Source: JABCZS01 sp041660525 (lineage in GTDB: Bacteria; Pseudomonadota; Gammaproteobacteria; JABCZS01). From it: a stretch of DNA of 64,000 nt. Of the stretch, positions 16,892-26,652 are shown one piece after another. The notes under the pieces are model-generated. The model had not been told where the DNA came from, made no database searches, and saw nothing but the letters and a program-made list of their open reading frames with translations. Within the stretch, counting starts at the first letter, position 1, and every line of letters begins with the position of its first letter. The translations under genes were made by a program, and so were the position numbers. The stretch lies in the NCBI GenBank assembly GCA_041660525.1, contig JBAZWD010000002.1, forward strand, positions 1 through 64,000, read 5' to 3'.

Positions 16892-19090
16892 ATGAAGAAT
16901 AATTATAAGTTTGCACAACAACAAAGAGCAGTTTTAGAAAAAAATAATCAAAAAAAACCTCTCTCCGTTGACAACAGTAAACCTCAGACAACTTTTATAA
17001 ATGCTAATACAGCACAAAAACCGATATCATTTATAACCAACAATAGCCCTTTAGATAACTATGATATTTTTTTCGAGTATGCACTTAAAACATTTTTTAA
17101 TGGGTTAGATGCGGGACTTCTTAAATATTTACAAAATAAAGAGGGTGGTGAAACTTCAGGTGCCATGGGCGTTGTCTGTCTGCTCGTTGTTAATCAATTA
17201 TATACAGCCAATACAGGCAAATTAGTGACACTGCTCTTGAGCCCGGGTGATATTACCGAGCAATTGGGTGTCATCCATGTGATCGATCCTATTCTTAATC
17301 CGATTGAAAAAAATCGTATCCTACAAAACTTCCCCCTTGGTACTATACCTATTTCCAAGATGGACAATGGAGAACTTGCTTTTCTGGAAGAAGGATCTTC
17401 ACCTGAATTTTCATCACGTGCGCTAGGTCATGCAAAGTATAAGCCTTGGGGATTAATTGCTGAGCCTGATGTCACATCTACAGATATCAACCATGATAAA
17501 ACATTGATATTTACACGCCGATCACATAAAGAAAACAAAGCACCTAATGAAACTTATGATGCTGTTTCCATTCAAAATTACAAGTTAAACTCAGAGACTG
17601 GAAATCCTAATCCCAACGAAATACATATATGGAGCAATTTTGAGATCTATGGCACTCAACAAAAAGATGTTTCAGAGTTTATAGAAAAAAATATTTTAAC
17701 AGGCTTAACAGTAGTTTTGGAAAAACAACAAAATAAACAAAAAATTTATTCACAAATACTTCAAGATAATATTAATCTGCTTAATCAGATCAGTGGGGCT
17801 TATATATCGCCTGGGGCACAACCCTCAGATCTTTATGCCGTCTTGAATGATGCAGATAATCTAGATATTCCTGTAATATATCGTCAACTGGCCCGCTTGG
17901 TGCAAGAAGATGAAGAGCTTGCTGAAAAAATTACCCCAAGCATATTGAGATATTTGTTAGATGATACGACTGGCAAAAGTAGTATTTCTCAACACTCAAG
18001 TATTGTAGAAAAAATGCGTAAATTAGATGCTCAGTCATCGAGTTTGGCGATTAATAAAATCAATAATATACAAAAAATTCTAGAGGGCATTGAGCTTTCT
18101 TATAAAAAACAGACACAAAGATACCATTTCGGAGCTAAAATTATTCCCAGCACCCATGTCATGCTTACGGCATATGCTATCTGCGTGTTTAGTGGCATCG
18201 AATCTGGTAGTAAAGGATTTGACGATTTTATTAGTTTTATCGGAGTCGGAACAGAATATGGTTTGATGGCACCTGTTATTGGAATTGCTAATGTTCTTGA
18301 AATGGCAAATATTTTTTCAAATGCCTATACAGATTACGCTAACGATGATAACAATAAAGCCCTGATTAATTTTCTAAGTGGTGTACAACTGGGCGCTTTG
18401 ACAGGTTTTGGTATTTATTTAGAAGCAACAGAGCAAACCATAAAATATATTGTCGATATTGCCGGCGGGTCTATTGCATTGGGTGCTTTGGCTTTTTATA
18501 CAGCAATACGCTTTGCAGTTGCGCGAAAAAGAGCCAATGAATTACAACAACACATCGCTCACATTGATTTGATAGGTAGAGCAGGCTGGACAAAACCTAA
18601 TCCGACTCCTTCAGAACAATTCGCTATATCTCAAATACAACATGAAACCAAAAAGGTATTAATGCGTTATGGTGTCGAAATAAATCAAGAAGCGCTTAAA
18701 AAATTATCATTTCCTGAAGTACATAGAATTTTAACCACTGCCCAAGTGCGCGAAAGAAAAGCAGCTCTATACTGGAGCAAAGCTACAATTTTTATAAGTA
18801 TCGCGGCTGTAGGTTTATCTTTTTCAACAGTAGGTGTAGCGGGGGCTCTTTTTCTAGTCGGAATGATGGGCTATATGTACTACAGACGCGAACTTAAACA
18901 AGAAGAAGTTCATGCGCGTGCAGTGATTATAGGCGTGACTGGATATCTAAGTCATAAGAAAAATGACATAAGTAAACAAATCGTAGATAAATTTGACAGT
19001 AATACGCAAACGCCAGAAATTGATTTTTCTAATATCAGCATGGGTGATGATGGTGCTGTTGAAAGCGTGCCATTTAAGTGTAAAAAATGA
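16892..19090 (+). CDS. PP2C-like (pseudo)phosphatase domain with C-terminal membrane region
   Basis: Residues 86-116 (GETSGAMGVVCLLVV, then LYTANTGKLVTLLL) and 173-199 (FSSRALGHAKYKPWG, then EPDVTSTDI) match the order and spacing of the PP2C/PPM core (GSTA.. ANVGDSR.. SRALGD.. EPDV). Two metal-binding Asp positions are changed: ANxGD is ANTGK (K110) and SRxxGD is SRALGH (H180), and the opening DGHGG motif is missing. It is therefore probably an inactive or repurposed phosphatase fold. The C-terminal half has a coiled region and about six hydrophobic segments (residues 430-660). A terminator at 19150 follows. It may be a host-directed effector; this is inference. Confidence 0.6.
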   Translation: MKNNYKFAQQQRAVLEKNNQKKPLSVDNSKPQTTFINANTAQKPISFITNNSPLDNYDIFFEYALKTFFNGLDAGLLKYLQNKEGGETSGAMGVVCLLVVNQLYTANTGKLVTLLLSPGDITEQLGVIHVIDPILNPIEKNRILQNFPLGTIPISKMDNGELAFLEEGSSPEFSSRALGHAKYKPWGLIAEPDVTSTDINHDKTLIFTRRSHKENKAPNETYDAVSIQNYKLNSETGNPNPNEIHIWSNFEIYGTQQKDVSEFIEKNILTGLTVVLEKQQNKQKIYSQILQDNINLLNQISGAYISPGAQPSDLYAVLNDADNLDIPVIYRQLARLVQEDEELAEKITPSILRYLLDDTTGKSSISQHSSIVEKMRKLDAQSSSLAINKINNIQKILEGIELSYKKQTQRYHFGAKIIPSTHVMLTAYAICVFSGIESGSKGFDDFISFIGVGTEYGLMAPVIGIANVLEMANIFSNAYTDYANDDNNKALINFLSGVQLGALTGFGIYLEATEQTIKYIVDIAGGSIALGALAFYTAIRFAVARKRANELQQHIAHIDLIGRAGWTKPNPTPSEQFAISQIQHETKKVLMRYGVEINQEALKKLSFPEVHRILTTAQVRERKAALYWSKATIFISIAAVGLSFSTVGVAGALFLVGMMGYMYYRRELKQEEVHARAVIIGVTGYLSHKKNDISKQIVDKFDSNTQTPEIDFSNISMGDDGAVESVPFKCKK

Positions 19091-19149
19091 TTATTTTGAT
19101 TTATAACCAATACTTATATCAAGTGTAACACTGTTGTCGCAGAACTATC

Positions 19150-19178
19150 AATGGCAAGCTATAAGCTTGCCATTTTTT
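19150..19178. terminator. Rho-independent terminator, bidirectional position
   Basis: Perfect 11-base arms (19150-19160 and 19164-19174) with a 3-base loop, followed by a run of T on the plus strand. It ends the PP2C-like gene and lies just past the stop of the minus-strand small gene. Confidence 0.85.
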
Positions 19179-19186
19179 ATTATATG

Positions 19187-19387
19187 CTAAGGAGTAGGCG
19201 GCTTAGGTACCGATTGAGTTTTTTTCTTATCTTGGTCAGTGCTTGCTTCATTTTGCGAAGTATTTACAACCTTATCAAACACAGATTTTACAGCGCGGAC
19301 AGCTACTTCTTCACATGCCTTTGTGGCAACTATTTCTAATCCTTTCTTTATATAGGGTCTACCCGAATTCCACATTGTTGTAAGCAT
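19187..19387 (-). CDS. Small protein divergent from PAS-LuxR (module 2)
   Basis: A 66-residue product with GAGG nine bases before the ATG. An amphipathic N-terminal half (YIKKGLEIVATKACEEVAVR) leads into a charged region (STDQDKKKTQ) and a Pro-rich end VPKPPTP. Size, charge layout and tail resemble the 67-residue protein at 9931-10134, although direct identity is low. Both sit about 152 bases upstream of a divergent PAS-LuxR gene with the same dyad between. Its stop lies beside the shared terminator. Function unknown. Confidence 0.65.
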   Translation of the reverse strand: MLTTMWNSGRPYIKKGLEIVATKACEEVAVRAVKSVFDKVVNTSQNEASTDQDKKKTQSVPKPPTP

Positions 19388-19462
19388 TTTGATTTCCTCA
19401 TTTTTTAACTTTCATGAATAAATCATATTGTTTTTTGAATTTTAAATTTAGCGTATGGTCTG

Positions 19463-19483
19463 CTACCGTTAGCAATACGGTAG
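19463..19483. promoter_or_regulatory. Dyad CTACCG-N9-CGGTAG, putative PAS-LuxR operator
   Basis: Six-base perfect arms with a nine-base spacer. The centre is 67 bases from the regulator start and 86 from the small-gene start, matching module 1 (67 and 85). Oriented towards the small gene, it reads ...CTAACGGT, against ...TTAACGGT in module 1, so the two sites are alike beyond the dyad itself. Confidence 0.7.
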
Positions 19484-19539
19484 TTTGCTATAAAGATTTG
19501 TGATATGATAAGCTTAGATCATAATCAGGAGATAACTAA

Positions 19540-20160
19540 TTGAATAATATAGGTTATTTTACAAAAGACAAGGATTCAAAGTACCTAAAAGCGAGTGATA
19601 ATATTGCTAATCTCTTTGGCTTTAAAACCATAGAAAGTCTTGAGGGTAAATCTGATTATGAGCTTTGCCCAATGTTTGCACGTTTTGCTGACGAATGTAT
19701 AAATCATGATACTGAAATTATTACCAATCGTACCAGAGATGCTAAGCTGAGAATTTATAATGATAACGATGATATACGTATATTTTTAATTGATAAAAAG
19801 CTTGTGAAGACCAATAGCACATTCATTATAGAAGGTTTAAAACTGGAATTAACAAAAGATAAATTCGTTAGAACTTTAGTTCATGGCATGAATGCGAATG
19901 CAATTAATTTACATTATCATCATATTATGTTTTCAAATCGACAATCTGAATGTCTTTACTACCTTTTAAGAGGTAAAACAGCACCAGAAATTGCTCAGAT
20001 TCTTTCTCTTTCTAAAAGAACAGTTGAGAGTTATATTGAGCATATTAAATATAAGATGAATGTTTATAACAAATCTGAATTGATTGAAAAATCATTTTCT
20101 TTGTACTATCAAAATGTAATTCCAATTAGTATATTGCAGAAAAATTTTTCTGCTGAATAG
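19540..20160 (+). CDS. PAS-LuxR transcriptional regulator (module 2)
   Basis: A 206-residue protein starting with TTG; AGGAG eight bases upstream decides the start. Residues about 1-95 form a PAS-like sensor (GYFTKDKDSKYLKASDNIA, FGFKTIESLEGKSDYEL), and the end carries a LuxR helix-turn-helix (FSNRQSECLYYLLRGK, LSKRTVESYIEHIKYKM). The recognition region is very close to that of the 9060-9779 protein, so both may read similar sites. The PAS opening also resembles those in the hybrid kinase at 61326-63776. No receiver domain is present. Confidence 0.85.
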   Translation: MNNIGYFTKDKDSKYLKASDNIANLFGFKTIESLEGKSDYELCPMFARFADECINHDTEIITNRTRDAKLRIYNDNDDIRIFLIDKKLVKTNSTFIIEGLKLELTKDKFVRTLVHGMNANAINLHYHHIMFSNRQSECLYYLLRGKTAPEIAQILSLSKRTVESYIEHIKYKMNVYNKSELIEKSFSLYYQNVIPISILQKNFSAE

Positions 20161-20301
20161 ATGAACCTTTATTTTTCAATAGAAATGAAAAGATTTATCT
20201 ATAATGCTCGTTGAATTTTTCGACTGGGATAATAGAACGTTTCATTTAACTGCTCTATAATTTAAAAACACACTGCATATCACAAACAAAGGATTGTAAC
20301 C

Positions 20302-21399
20302 ATGACCCTAGATCCCAATATCTTATTTACCCCATTTAATCTTCGTGGCCTTGAGTTAAGTAATAGGGTGGTTATGGCGCCTTTAACGCGAGATCGCGCT
20401 ATACATGGAGCTGATGCGCCTCATACTTTAAATGCAGAATATTATGCGCAGCGTGCGGGCGCAGGGCTTATTATTTCAGAAGCTACACAAATTTCCCCTA
20501 CGGCGAAAGGTTATGCTTGGACACCCGGTATTTATTCGCAAGAACAAGTTGCGGGATGGAAATTAGTAACGGATGCTATTCATGCCAAGAGCGGAAAAAT
20601 ATTTGCTCAATTATGGCATGTTGGCCGTATTTCTCACCCATCGCTACAACCTAATAACGCAGCGCCTGTTGCACCATCTGCAATTGCGCCTAAAGGACAA
20701 TCTACGTTTATTGAAACAGGTGGTTTTGCGCCCGTTGGCACGCCGCGAGCTTTAGAATTATCAGAGATTGCTGGAGTGATTGACGATTATCGTAAAGCTA
20801 CACAAAATGCTATTCAAGCAGGATTTGATGGCGTGGAAATTCATGCAGCCAATGGTTATTTAATTCAACAATTTTTAAGTGATGGTTCTAATCATCGGAC
20901 TGATCAATATGGTGGTTCTATTGATAATCGCTTACGTTTTGCTTTGGAAGTTGTAGAAGCGGTAATAGCTGAAATCGGCGCCGATCGTACAGGCATTCGC
21001 TTATCGCCGGTTACTCACGTCAATGATACTGTTGATAGCGCACCAACTGCACTTTATTTTCCATTAGTCAAAGCATTAGATCAATTAAAACTCGCCTATA
21101 TTCATGTGATAGAAGGACAAACAGGTGGCGCACGCGATGTGGGTGGATTTGATTTTCATGCCTTACGCAAAGTATTTAATGGCCCATGGATGGTGAATAA
21201 TGGTTATACCCGTGAACTTGCGATAGAAGCCATTTCCAGCGGTTATGCTGATTTGGTAGCATTTGGCAGGCTTTATATTGCTAATCCTGATTTAGTGCAA
21301 CGATTTAAAATCAATGCACCACTTAATGCACTTGATCCTAAAACTTTATATGGTGGCGATGCGAAAGGTTATACTGATTATCCTATTTTAAATAATTGA
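20302..21399 (+). CDS. nemA: Old yellow enzyme family, N-ethylmaleimide reductase-like
   Basis: An FMN-dependent NAD(P)H oxidoreductase that reduces activated alkenes and nitro compounds. The full TIM-barrel is present: FTPFNLRGLELSNRVVMAPLTR at the start (first 20 residues cited in part), FAQLWHVGRISHPS, the active-site stretch EIHAANGYLIQQFLSDGSNH, and NNGYTRELA with AFGRLYIANPDL near the end. Length (365) is standard for NemA. It stands alone, with no nemR-type repressor next to it; the neighbouring PAS-LuxR gene ends 140 bases upstream in the same direction. Confidence 0.92.
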   Translation: MTLDPNILFTPFNLRGLELSNRVVMAPLTRDRAIHGADAPHTLNAEYYAQRAGAGLIISEATQISPTAKGYAWTPGIYSQEQVAGWKLVTDAIHAKSGKIFAQLWHVGRISHPSLQPNNAAPVAPSAIAPKGQSTFIETGGFAPVGTPRALELSEIAGVIDDYRKATQNAIQAGFDGVEIHAANGYLIQQFLSDGSNHRTDQYGGSIDNRLRFALEVVEAVIAEIGADRTGIRLSPVTHVNDTVDSAPTALYFPLVKALDQLKLAYIHVIEGQTGGARDVGGFDFHALRKVFNGPWMVNNGYTRELAIEAISSGYADLVAFGRLYIANPDLVQRFKINAPLNALDPKTLYGGDAKGYTDYPILNN

Positions 21400-21546
21400 T
21401 TTTGAGCTGTGGCATATCCCGATAAATGCGTTTTAGAAATAATAATAAAACGTTCAATTGCTGTGGCGTAAAATTGATTGTTAGTTATCTTATTGATATA
21501 ATTGCCGTTTAATGCAACAAAATAGCATTCCAACGGAGCAGATTAG

Positions 21547-23748
21547 ATGAAACGTATAATAACCGGCTATTTTTATGAAAAAACAGGGTTTTTTAGTGGA
21601 TTTGCTTTCAATAAGGAAAAAGCTTCTAAAGAAATAACTTGGCCTCCGTCTGGCAGTGAAAAACCGTTTGTTGTGCTAGAAAATAATCGATTGATTTGTT
21701 ATTTCCCTTATAAGAAAGATAGCTCGTACGGGCATGAAGAAAAAAACTACAAACAGGGTGGTCATGGTGGTTATTGGGTTGGTGAAGTAGAAAACTCTTG
21801 GGCACGTGCTGTCTATAATCCTAACAACAATAACACTAGTTATCAAATAATTAATTTCACTACACATACAACTGCACCTATTCAAAAAAAGTATGGTTGT
21901 GATGATATTATACCTAAAGATTTATCAACTCAAATTCAGCAATTATTTAATAGTGCAAATTTACATCTACCTAATAATTTACGAAAAAATTTATCATCAT
22001 TCGTTCCCCATGGAGATTATCCTGATGTTAATCAGTTTAGTCTTGATGCACAAAAAGATATTGATGCGGCATTGCAAGGTGAGGATCATGCACTGGTTGA
22101 CTTAACAGAAAATGAACAGCGACAAATATTGCAAGCGGCATTCAGTGGTAATAGTTATAGCATTTTATCGCTTTCCCCAGAGTTGCAACGCAAGGCCTAT
22201 AACATTCGTTATTATCTATTGCCAGAGAATTTTCATAAGATTAACTCTAGCTCTTCTAAGGATTATGCTGCAGCGTATCATTATATTGTTTGGCGGTTTG
22301 CACTTGGTGATGAAACTTTGTGTGCGTTGGCCAAACAAGCATTATCAAACCACCAGCGTTCAGCCGAGGAGCAAAAAAGAACCTGCAGCGGTGCGTTTGT
22401 GCGAGAGATGTTTATAGATTTTTGCTCACCTCGTAGAACAATTGATTGGATTGATAACAGAGTATTTAATAAATTCTTTTATGATTCAATTTCAGGATTA
22501 TCTCTTTGCGAATTACAACAATGCAAAGAGATGATAGTTTCTTATCGACAACCCTCAACCAAGGAGAATTTAAATTCAAATCAATTCAAGCAGCAAGTTG
22601 ATTTTGATTTAAGAGCGATTGCGCAAATCCATGAAAGCACAGTCACAGCCCAAGAGAAGAAAATATATGATTTTTATGATGCGATGATGGCTGTTTTAGA
22701 TAAACGAATTATTGAGCTCAATAAAATTATAAAGAGCGAAAGTTTTGAGGCGGGATATGCTTGGAAAGAGGATGTAATAAATTCAGCAGTGCTGCGCTCG
22801 ATCACGGCAACACAAGCAGTCAATTTATTTAAGAACTTTTCAAGAAAGTTATCTTTTGAAAAATTACTTCTAGTATTAAAAAACGAAGGTTTTGAAGGAG
22901 TTCATTTCTTAAATTGCTTGCAGGACGAAACGCTCAGTAATGCTATTAATAACAATGTTCATTTAATTAACTCATGCTCTTTAAAAGAATTGAAAAACGA
23001 AACACAAGTGGCTCTGTTGTTGCGTTTATTCAAACTGAATATATCACATGTGAATCAGAATAAAAATCGCTTTCTTTCTCAAGTATTAAAAGATTTATCT
23101 ACTCAAAAGCAAAATTCGCTAATTATAGCGCTGGGAGGATGGGGGAATATCATCGCTAACCCTTTAGATACAATTGTTCTTGCTAGTATCTTTAGCTGCT
23201 TTAAAACAGAAGACAAGCAAAAACACTTTAAGGATTTTTTTATTGAATGGCAGAAAACCATGCAAAAATCTTTTGCTGTACATAAAATGATACAATTGCT
23301 TTTCCCCGAAACAGAAAACGAATCCCTTGCATTAATTGAACAACATAAACCTACTGATAATTCCATTAAAAGAGAAACTAAATATTGCATAGAGCGTCAG
23401 AAATATCGTGATCAATATGCAAGCCAAAGGCTAACACCCAAGGATATATTGCAAAAGATTGAGAGTATCACGCCATCTAATTTAAAAGGAGAATCACCTC
23501 CATCATTCTATCTTAATGATATAAAGGATGATTTAATGAAAGCATTACTTTTTTTACATAAAACATTAGAAAAAATTGATACGGCGCATCAGAAACAAAC
23601 ATATACATTTTCCGAGAAAATCTTATTACCCGATGGCGAAACAGCCATGCTAATCATGTTGGCTATTGACATGATTGAGAATGAACTAATAGAAAAAAAT
23701 CAGGAGAAAAATTATCTTGCAAAGAGCGCGAGTTTTACTCTGAAATAA
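21547..23748 (+). CDS. Large protein of unknown function
   Basis: I do not recognise this 733-residue protein. It has no signal peptide or membrane segment. The first 110 residues are rich in aromatic residues and Gly (GYFYEKTGFFSGFAF, KQGGHGGYWVGEVENSWAR) and look like a beta-rich domain; the remainder is mainly helical with many Lys/Glu/Leu. ATG follows GGAG about ten bases upstream. Its last 14 bases overlap the end of the converging integrase gene. Size and lack of relatives fit an accessory or effector gene. Confidence 0.55.
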   Translation: MKRIITGYFYEKTGFFSGFAFNKEKASKEITWPPSGSEKPFVVLENNRLICYFPYKKDSSYGHEEKNYKQGGHGGYWVGEVENSWARAVYNPNNNNTSYQIINFTTHTTAPIQKKYGCDDIIPKDLSTQIQQLFNSANLHLPNNLRKNLSSFVPHGDYPDVNQFSLDAQKDIDAALQGEDHALVDLTENEQRQILQAAFSGNSYSILSLSPELQRKAYNIRYYLLPENFHKINSSSSKDYAAAYHYIVWRFALGDETLCALAKQALSNHQRSAEEQKRTCSGAFVREMFIDFCSPRRTIDWIDNRVFNKFFYDSISGLSLCELQQCKEMIVSYRQPSTKENLNSNQFKQQVDFDLRAIAQIHESTVTAQEKKIYDFYDAMMAVLDKRIIELNKIIKSESFEAGYAWKEDVINSAVLRSITATQAVNLFKNFSRKLSFEKLLLVLKNEGFEGVHFLNCLQDETLSNAINNNVHLINSCSLKELKNETQVALLLRLFKLNISHVNQNKNRFLSQVLKDLSTQKQNSLIIALGGWGNIIANPLDTIVLASIFSCFKTEDKQKHFKDFFIEWQKTMQKSFAVHKMIQLLFPETENESLALIEQHKPTDNSIKRETKYCIERQKYRDQYASQRLTPKDILQKIESITPSNLKGESPPSFYLNDIKDDLMKALLFLHKTLEKIDTAHQKQTYTFSEKILLPDGETAMLIMLAIDMIENELIEKNQEKNYLAKSASFTLK

Positions 23749-24946
23749 TTTTCTTCTTAGCTGAACGATGACGCTCGCGAAGTTCAATATCAATATATTT
23801 ATCTGTAATAGCACTAGAGCTATGTCCTGCATCATCGCGCACATGTTCACGCGGACGAATTTTAACATCGTCAGAAATACCTGTGTGACGTAGCCAATGC
23901 ACTGTTGCTTCAATTAAAGATTCTGACTCTTCACTAAGGCCATCTTTATTTAATTGTTCAATTGCGTTATCAAAACATGCTTGCACAAGCTTTCGAATAT
24001 AATTGATACTAGTAATCGGTCCTTTGCCTTTAGTTTTAGGCAGTAAAGCAGAATTATCAGCAGGAGAGGGCAGTGCGGTTAATGACAAATGTATTCGCCA
24101 GCGTTTTAACGCATTAAGCATGGCATCACTCACGGCAATCTGTCTGCGCTTGTTGCCTTTACCAACGGTTGTAAACCACCAGTTGCCATCATTATCGCGT
24201 GCAAAATCATTCATTTTAGGTGTCCAGCGTGCTGTTGAAGCGAGCTCTGAAATCCGTAAATACATTCCATAAAGAGCAGACATAATAAAATAATGACGTT
24301 CATATGGAACGGGTTCAGCATCTGCCAAATCTTGGATGGTTTTAATCACGTATTGCCATTGTAACTCTGAAAGTCTACGTATTTGTAATGGCCCATGGTT
24401 TTTTTGAATAAATTTACTTTTTTGGCGAATTAATGCAACGGGATTCATTAATGTATAATCTTCTTGCATTAGGTAATTGTAAAAAGAGCTTATAATAGCG
24501 AAAAGCTCTTTAACAGCACCTTGCGATAATTCAAATTCTTTAGGATCAAGTTCAATACCTTTTCGGTGCGCGGCTTTTGAAATGGTTACAACAAAAGGAC
24601 GCCATTCTGGATTGGGTACTGTTTGTCCATCTTTTATAATAAACTTAGGCGCCTTTTTTATGCCAATCCACGATTTAGGTGGGTTTAGGCAAAACCTGGT
24701 GAAAGCTTCGATATCTTCACGCTTGATGTCTTTAAGCGACTTAGCAGCCACCAAAGCGCTCCAATGCAGCAAACGTTCAACTTCACGTCGATAAGAATTA
24801 AATGTACCTTGGCTACCAGTATACGATTTTAGAAACCGCCAGGCATGGACCAAATCATCTTGGTTGTAATGAGCTGAAACTTGCGAAAAGTTAGCGCTTT
24901 GGATGTTCTGAATAGTATCAAATAAAGGTATAGGGATGAGATTCAT
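23735..24946 (-). CDS. Tyrosine recombinase (phage-type integrase)
   Basis: A 403-residue site-specific recombinase. The catalytic set is complete: R231 (MYLRISEL), K264-region beta hairpin, H350-x2-R353 (HWLRHTG), H375 (AGHSSS) and the nucleophile Y384 (DKYID). An N-terminal SAM-like core-binding domain lies around residues 25-160. It overlaps the previous gene tail to tail by 14 bases. No phage structural genes, excisionase or tRNA target is visible nearby, so it may be a remnant of a small island or a solitary XerC-like recombinase. Confidence 0.9.
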   Translation of the reverse strand: MNLIPIPLFDTIQNIQSANFSQVSAHYNQDDLVHAWRFLKSYTGSQGTFNSYRREVERLLHWSALVAAKSLKDIKREDIEAFTRFCLNPPKSWIGIKKAPKFIIKDGQTVPNPEWRPFVVTISKAAHRKGIELDPKEFELSQGAVKELFAIISSFYNYLMQEDYTLMNPVALIRQKSKFIQKNHGPLQIRRLSELQWQYVIKTIQDLADAEPVPYERHYFIMSALYGMYLRISELASTARWTPKMNDFARDNDGNWWFTTVGKGNKRRQIAVSDAMLNALKRWRIHLSLTALPSPADNSALLPKTKGKGPITSINYIRKLVQACFDNAIEQLNKDGLSEESESLIEATVHWLRHTGISDDVKIRPREHVRDDAGHSSSAITDKYIDIELRERHRSAKKKIISE

Positions 24947-24995
24947 ACTACAATCCTTGTATTATATGCTTGTGGATACCCTTTGTATCTTAGGG

Positions 24996-25015
24996 GTGAT
25001 TATAACTGTAATCAC
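24996..25015. repeat. Inverted repeat upstream of the integrase gene
   Basis: GTGATTA-N6-TAATCAC, a 7-base perfect dyad 50 bases before the integrase start. It could be an operator or a recombinase arm site; nothing else supports either. The rest of the 24947-25166 gap shows only a terminator. Confidence 0.4.
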
Positions 25016-25128
25016 ACTTATTATCAAATGCCATTCGCGAATTCAACTTTGTTTTTAAGCACATAATTTTTTCCTCACTGCTTTTTTTTATGCATGAATA
25101 GTTTTATTTTGGTTAATTTAATATGAAA

Positions 25129-25152
25129 ACGGCAATAATTATCTATTGCCGT
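25129..25152 (-). terminator. Terminator after the GLUG-repeat gene
   Basis: ACGGCAATA-N6-TATTGCCGT, a perfect 9-base hairpin just past the stop of the minus-strand gene at 25167, followed by TTTT on that strand. Confidence 0.75.
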
Positions 25153-25166
25153 CCGTCATTTCTTTA

Positions 25167-26498
25167 TTATTTTTTTTCCCATTGCAAACGTGGATAATCA
25201 AAACCTTGATTAATTTCCCACGTATTAGCGAAATCCCAATCCACATACGTCGCTTGTTGATACATTTCTCCTGTGGTTTTAGGTATTCCTGCTACAGAAG
25301 AAGTTTGGCCAGAAGCTATCGTATCCCAATAACTACTGATATCTAACGCGCTATCACGACGCGCTCCAACAAATCCACCGATAGACCAACTGTTTGTGCC
25401 ACTTACTTTACCCACAGAATAAGAATTCCTCACCGAAGCTGAGTCCTGGATCCAACCAACAAATCCACCCGCAACGCCAATATTGTTGATTACATCGCCA
25501 GTAGCATAACTGTTTTTGATCACGCCGGCCCCATTGAAATTACCCACTAATCCGCCCGCACTGATACTCTGACTGGTGGTTAGACTTTCCACATCACCTG
25601 TAGCATAACAATTTTCTATCTGTATATTACCTGAGCCTAATAATCCTCCTGCTTCTCCACTGGTTGCGACTACGTTACCTGTGGCATAACTATTAGTAAT
25701 TTGTGCAGAGCTACCGGCACCACCCACAAGCCCACCAATGTAGGAATTTCCACTAACAAACCCCTCAGCGAAGCTATTTGATAATGTAGAAGAGTATTCG
25801 AAACGTCCAATAATGCCGCCTACTCTAGTACTTCCAGATACCGTCCCCAAAGTATGGCTATTAGAAATATCAGAATAGACCACAGAACCCACTATCCCTC
25901 CTACCTCTGCATTCGAAGATTTTACAGTCACATCTACTGATGCATTCTGAATAGTATTTCTTGCAACAGAAGCGCCTTCTAAACGTCCCACAAGCCCCCC
26001 TACATGAGAACTATCTGCATTAACCTCACTTGCAGAAGCATTTACATTAGAAATTTTTGTTCCAGACTTTGCTCGTCCCACCAAGGTACCTACATATGAT
26101 TTACCTATGATGTTGATATTATCCAAGTTCACATTGGTTATTTCTGCGCTTTGCGTTACTCCTTGTGTTACTCCAAATATCCCTACATGATCTTGCAAAT
26201 GTCTGTTGATGGTAATATATGAGATCTTAAAATTATTGCCATCAAATGTACCTGTAAATGGGGAAGCACTGCTGCCTATTGGCATAAAACCACCGCCATC
26301 ACCATAATCCCACAAATTACAGTTTATATTATCTATTACTAAAAAATGGTCATTTGGAAAGCCAATAATATTTTGTAACTCAGGACAATTGCGTATTTGA
26401 TAAGGGTCTTCTTTCGTACCAGAACCAGCAGAAAATGCAAAACTGGCTACGGGTATAACAAGTAATAAAGATAAGCTAATTTTTTTTATATTTCTCAC
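25167..26498 (-). CDS. Secreted GLUG-motif repeat protein, adhesin-like
   Basis: A Sec signal peptide (residues 1-22, ISLSLLLVIPVASFAFSAG) leads into about eleven repeats of the GLUG type, each near G-G-L-V-G..I.NSYATG.V (for example ITNSYATGNV, IKNSYATGDV, VRNSYSVGKV). Such repeats build right-handed beta-helices in bacterial surface adhesins and peptidases. The start is GTG, supported by AGGA eight bases upstream. No autotransporter barrel or anchor is present, so the protein is probably released or held non-covalently. It ends with its own terminator. Confidence 0.85.
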   Translation of the reverse strand: MRNIKKISLSLLLVIPVASFAFSAGSGTKEDPYQIRNCPELQNIIGFPNDHFLVIDNINCNLWDYGDGGGFMPIGSSASPFTGTFDGNNFKISYITINRHLQDHVGIFGVTQGVTQSAEITNVNLDNINIIGKSYVGTLVGRAKSGTKISNVNASASEVNADSSHVGGLVGRLEGASVARNTIQNASVDVTVKSSNAEVGGIVGSVVYSDISNSHTLGTVSGSTRVGGIIGRFEYSSTLSNSFAEGFVSGNSYIGGLVGGAGSSAQITNSYATGNVVATSGEAGGLLGSGNIQIENCYATGDVESLTTSQSISAGGLVGNFNGAGVIKNSYATGDVINNIGVAGGFVGWIQDSASVRNSYSVGKVSGTNSWSIGGFVGARRDSALDISSYWDTIASGQTSSVAGIPKTTGEMYQQATYVDWDFANTWEINQGFDYPRLQWEKK

Positions 26499-26652
26499 GA
26501 TTAATTCCTAATTAAATGAAGTAATGAACAACAAATATAATAGACTTATTCCATTTGTATTGCTAGAGTCTGTAAACTTGGATACTGTGGACAAGATGCG
26601 GCGGATAGAAAACATTTAAGAAGAACATATTAGGGATTTCTATAAAACATGC

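Noticed and set aside
23735..24946. A prophage around the integrase
   Set aside because: No capsid, portal, terminase, repressor or att repeat is recognisable within the window.
25167..26498. CRISPR-like array suggested by regular repeats
   Set aside because: The repeats vary at the DNA level and encode GLUG motifs in one open frame with a signal peptide.
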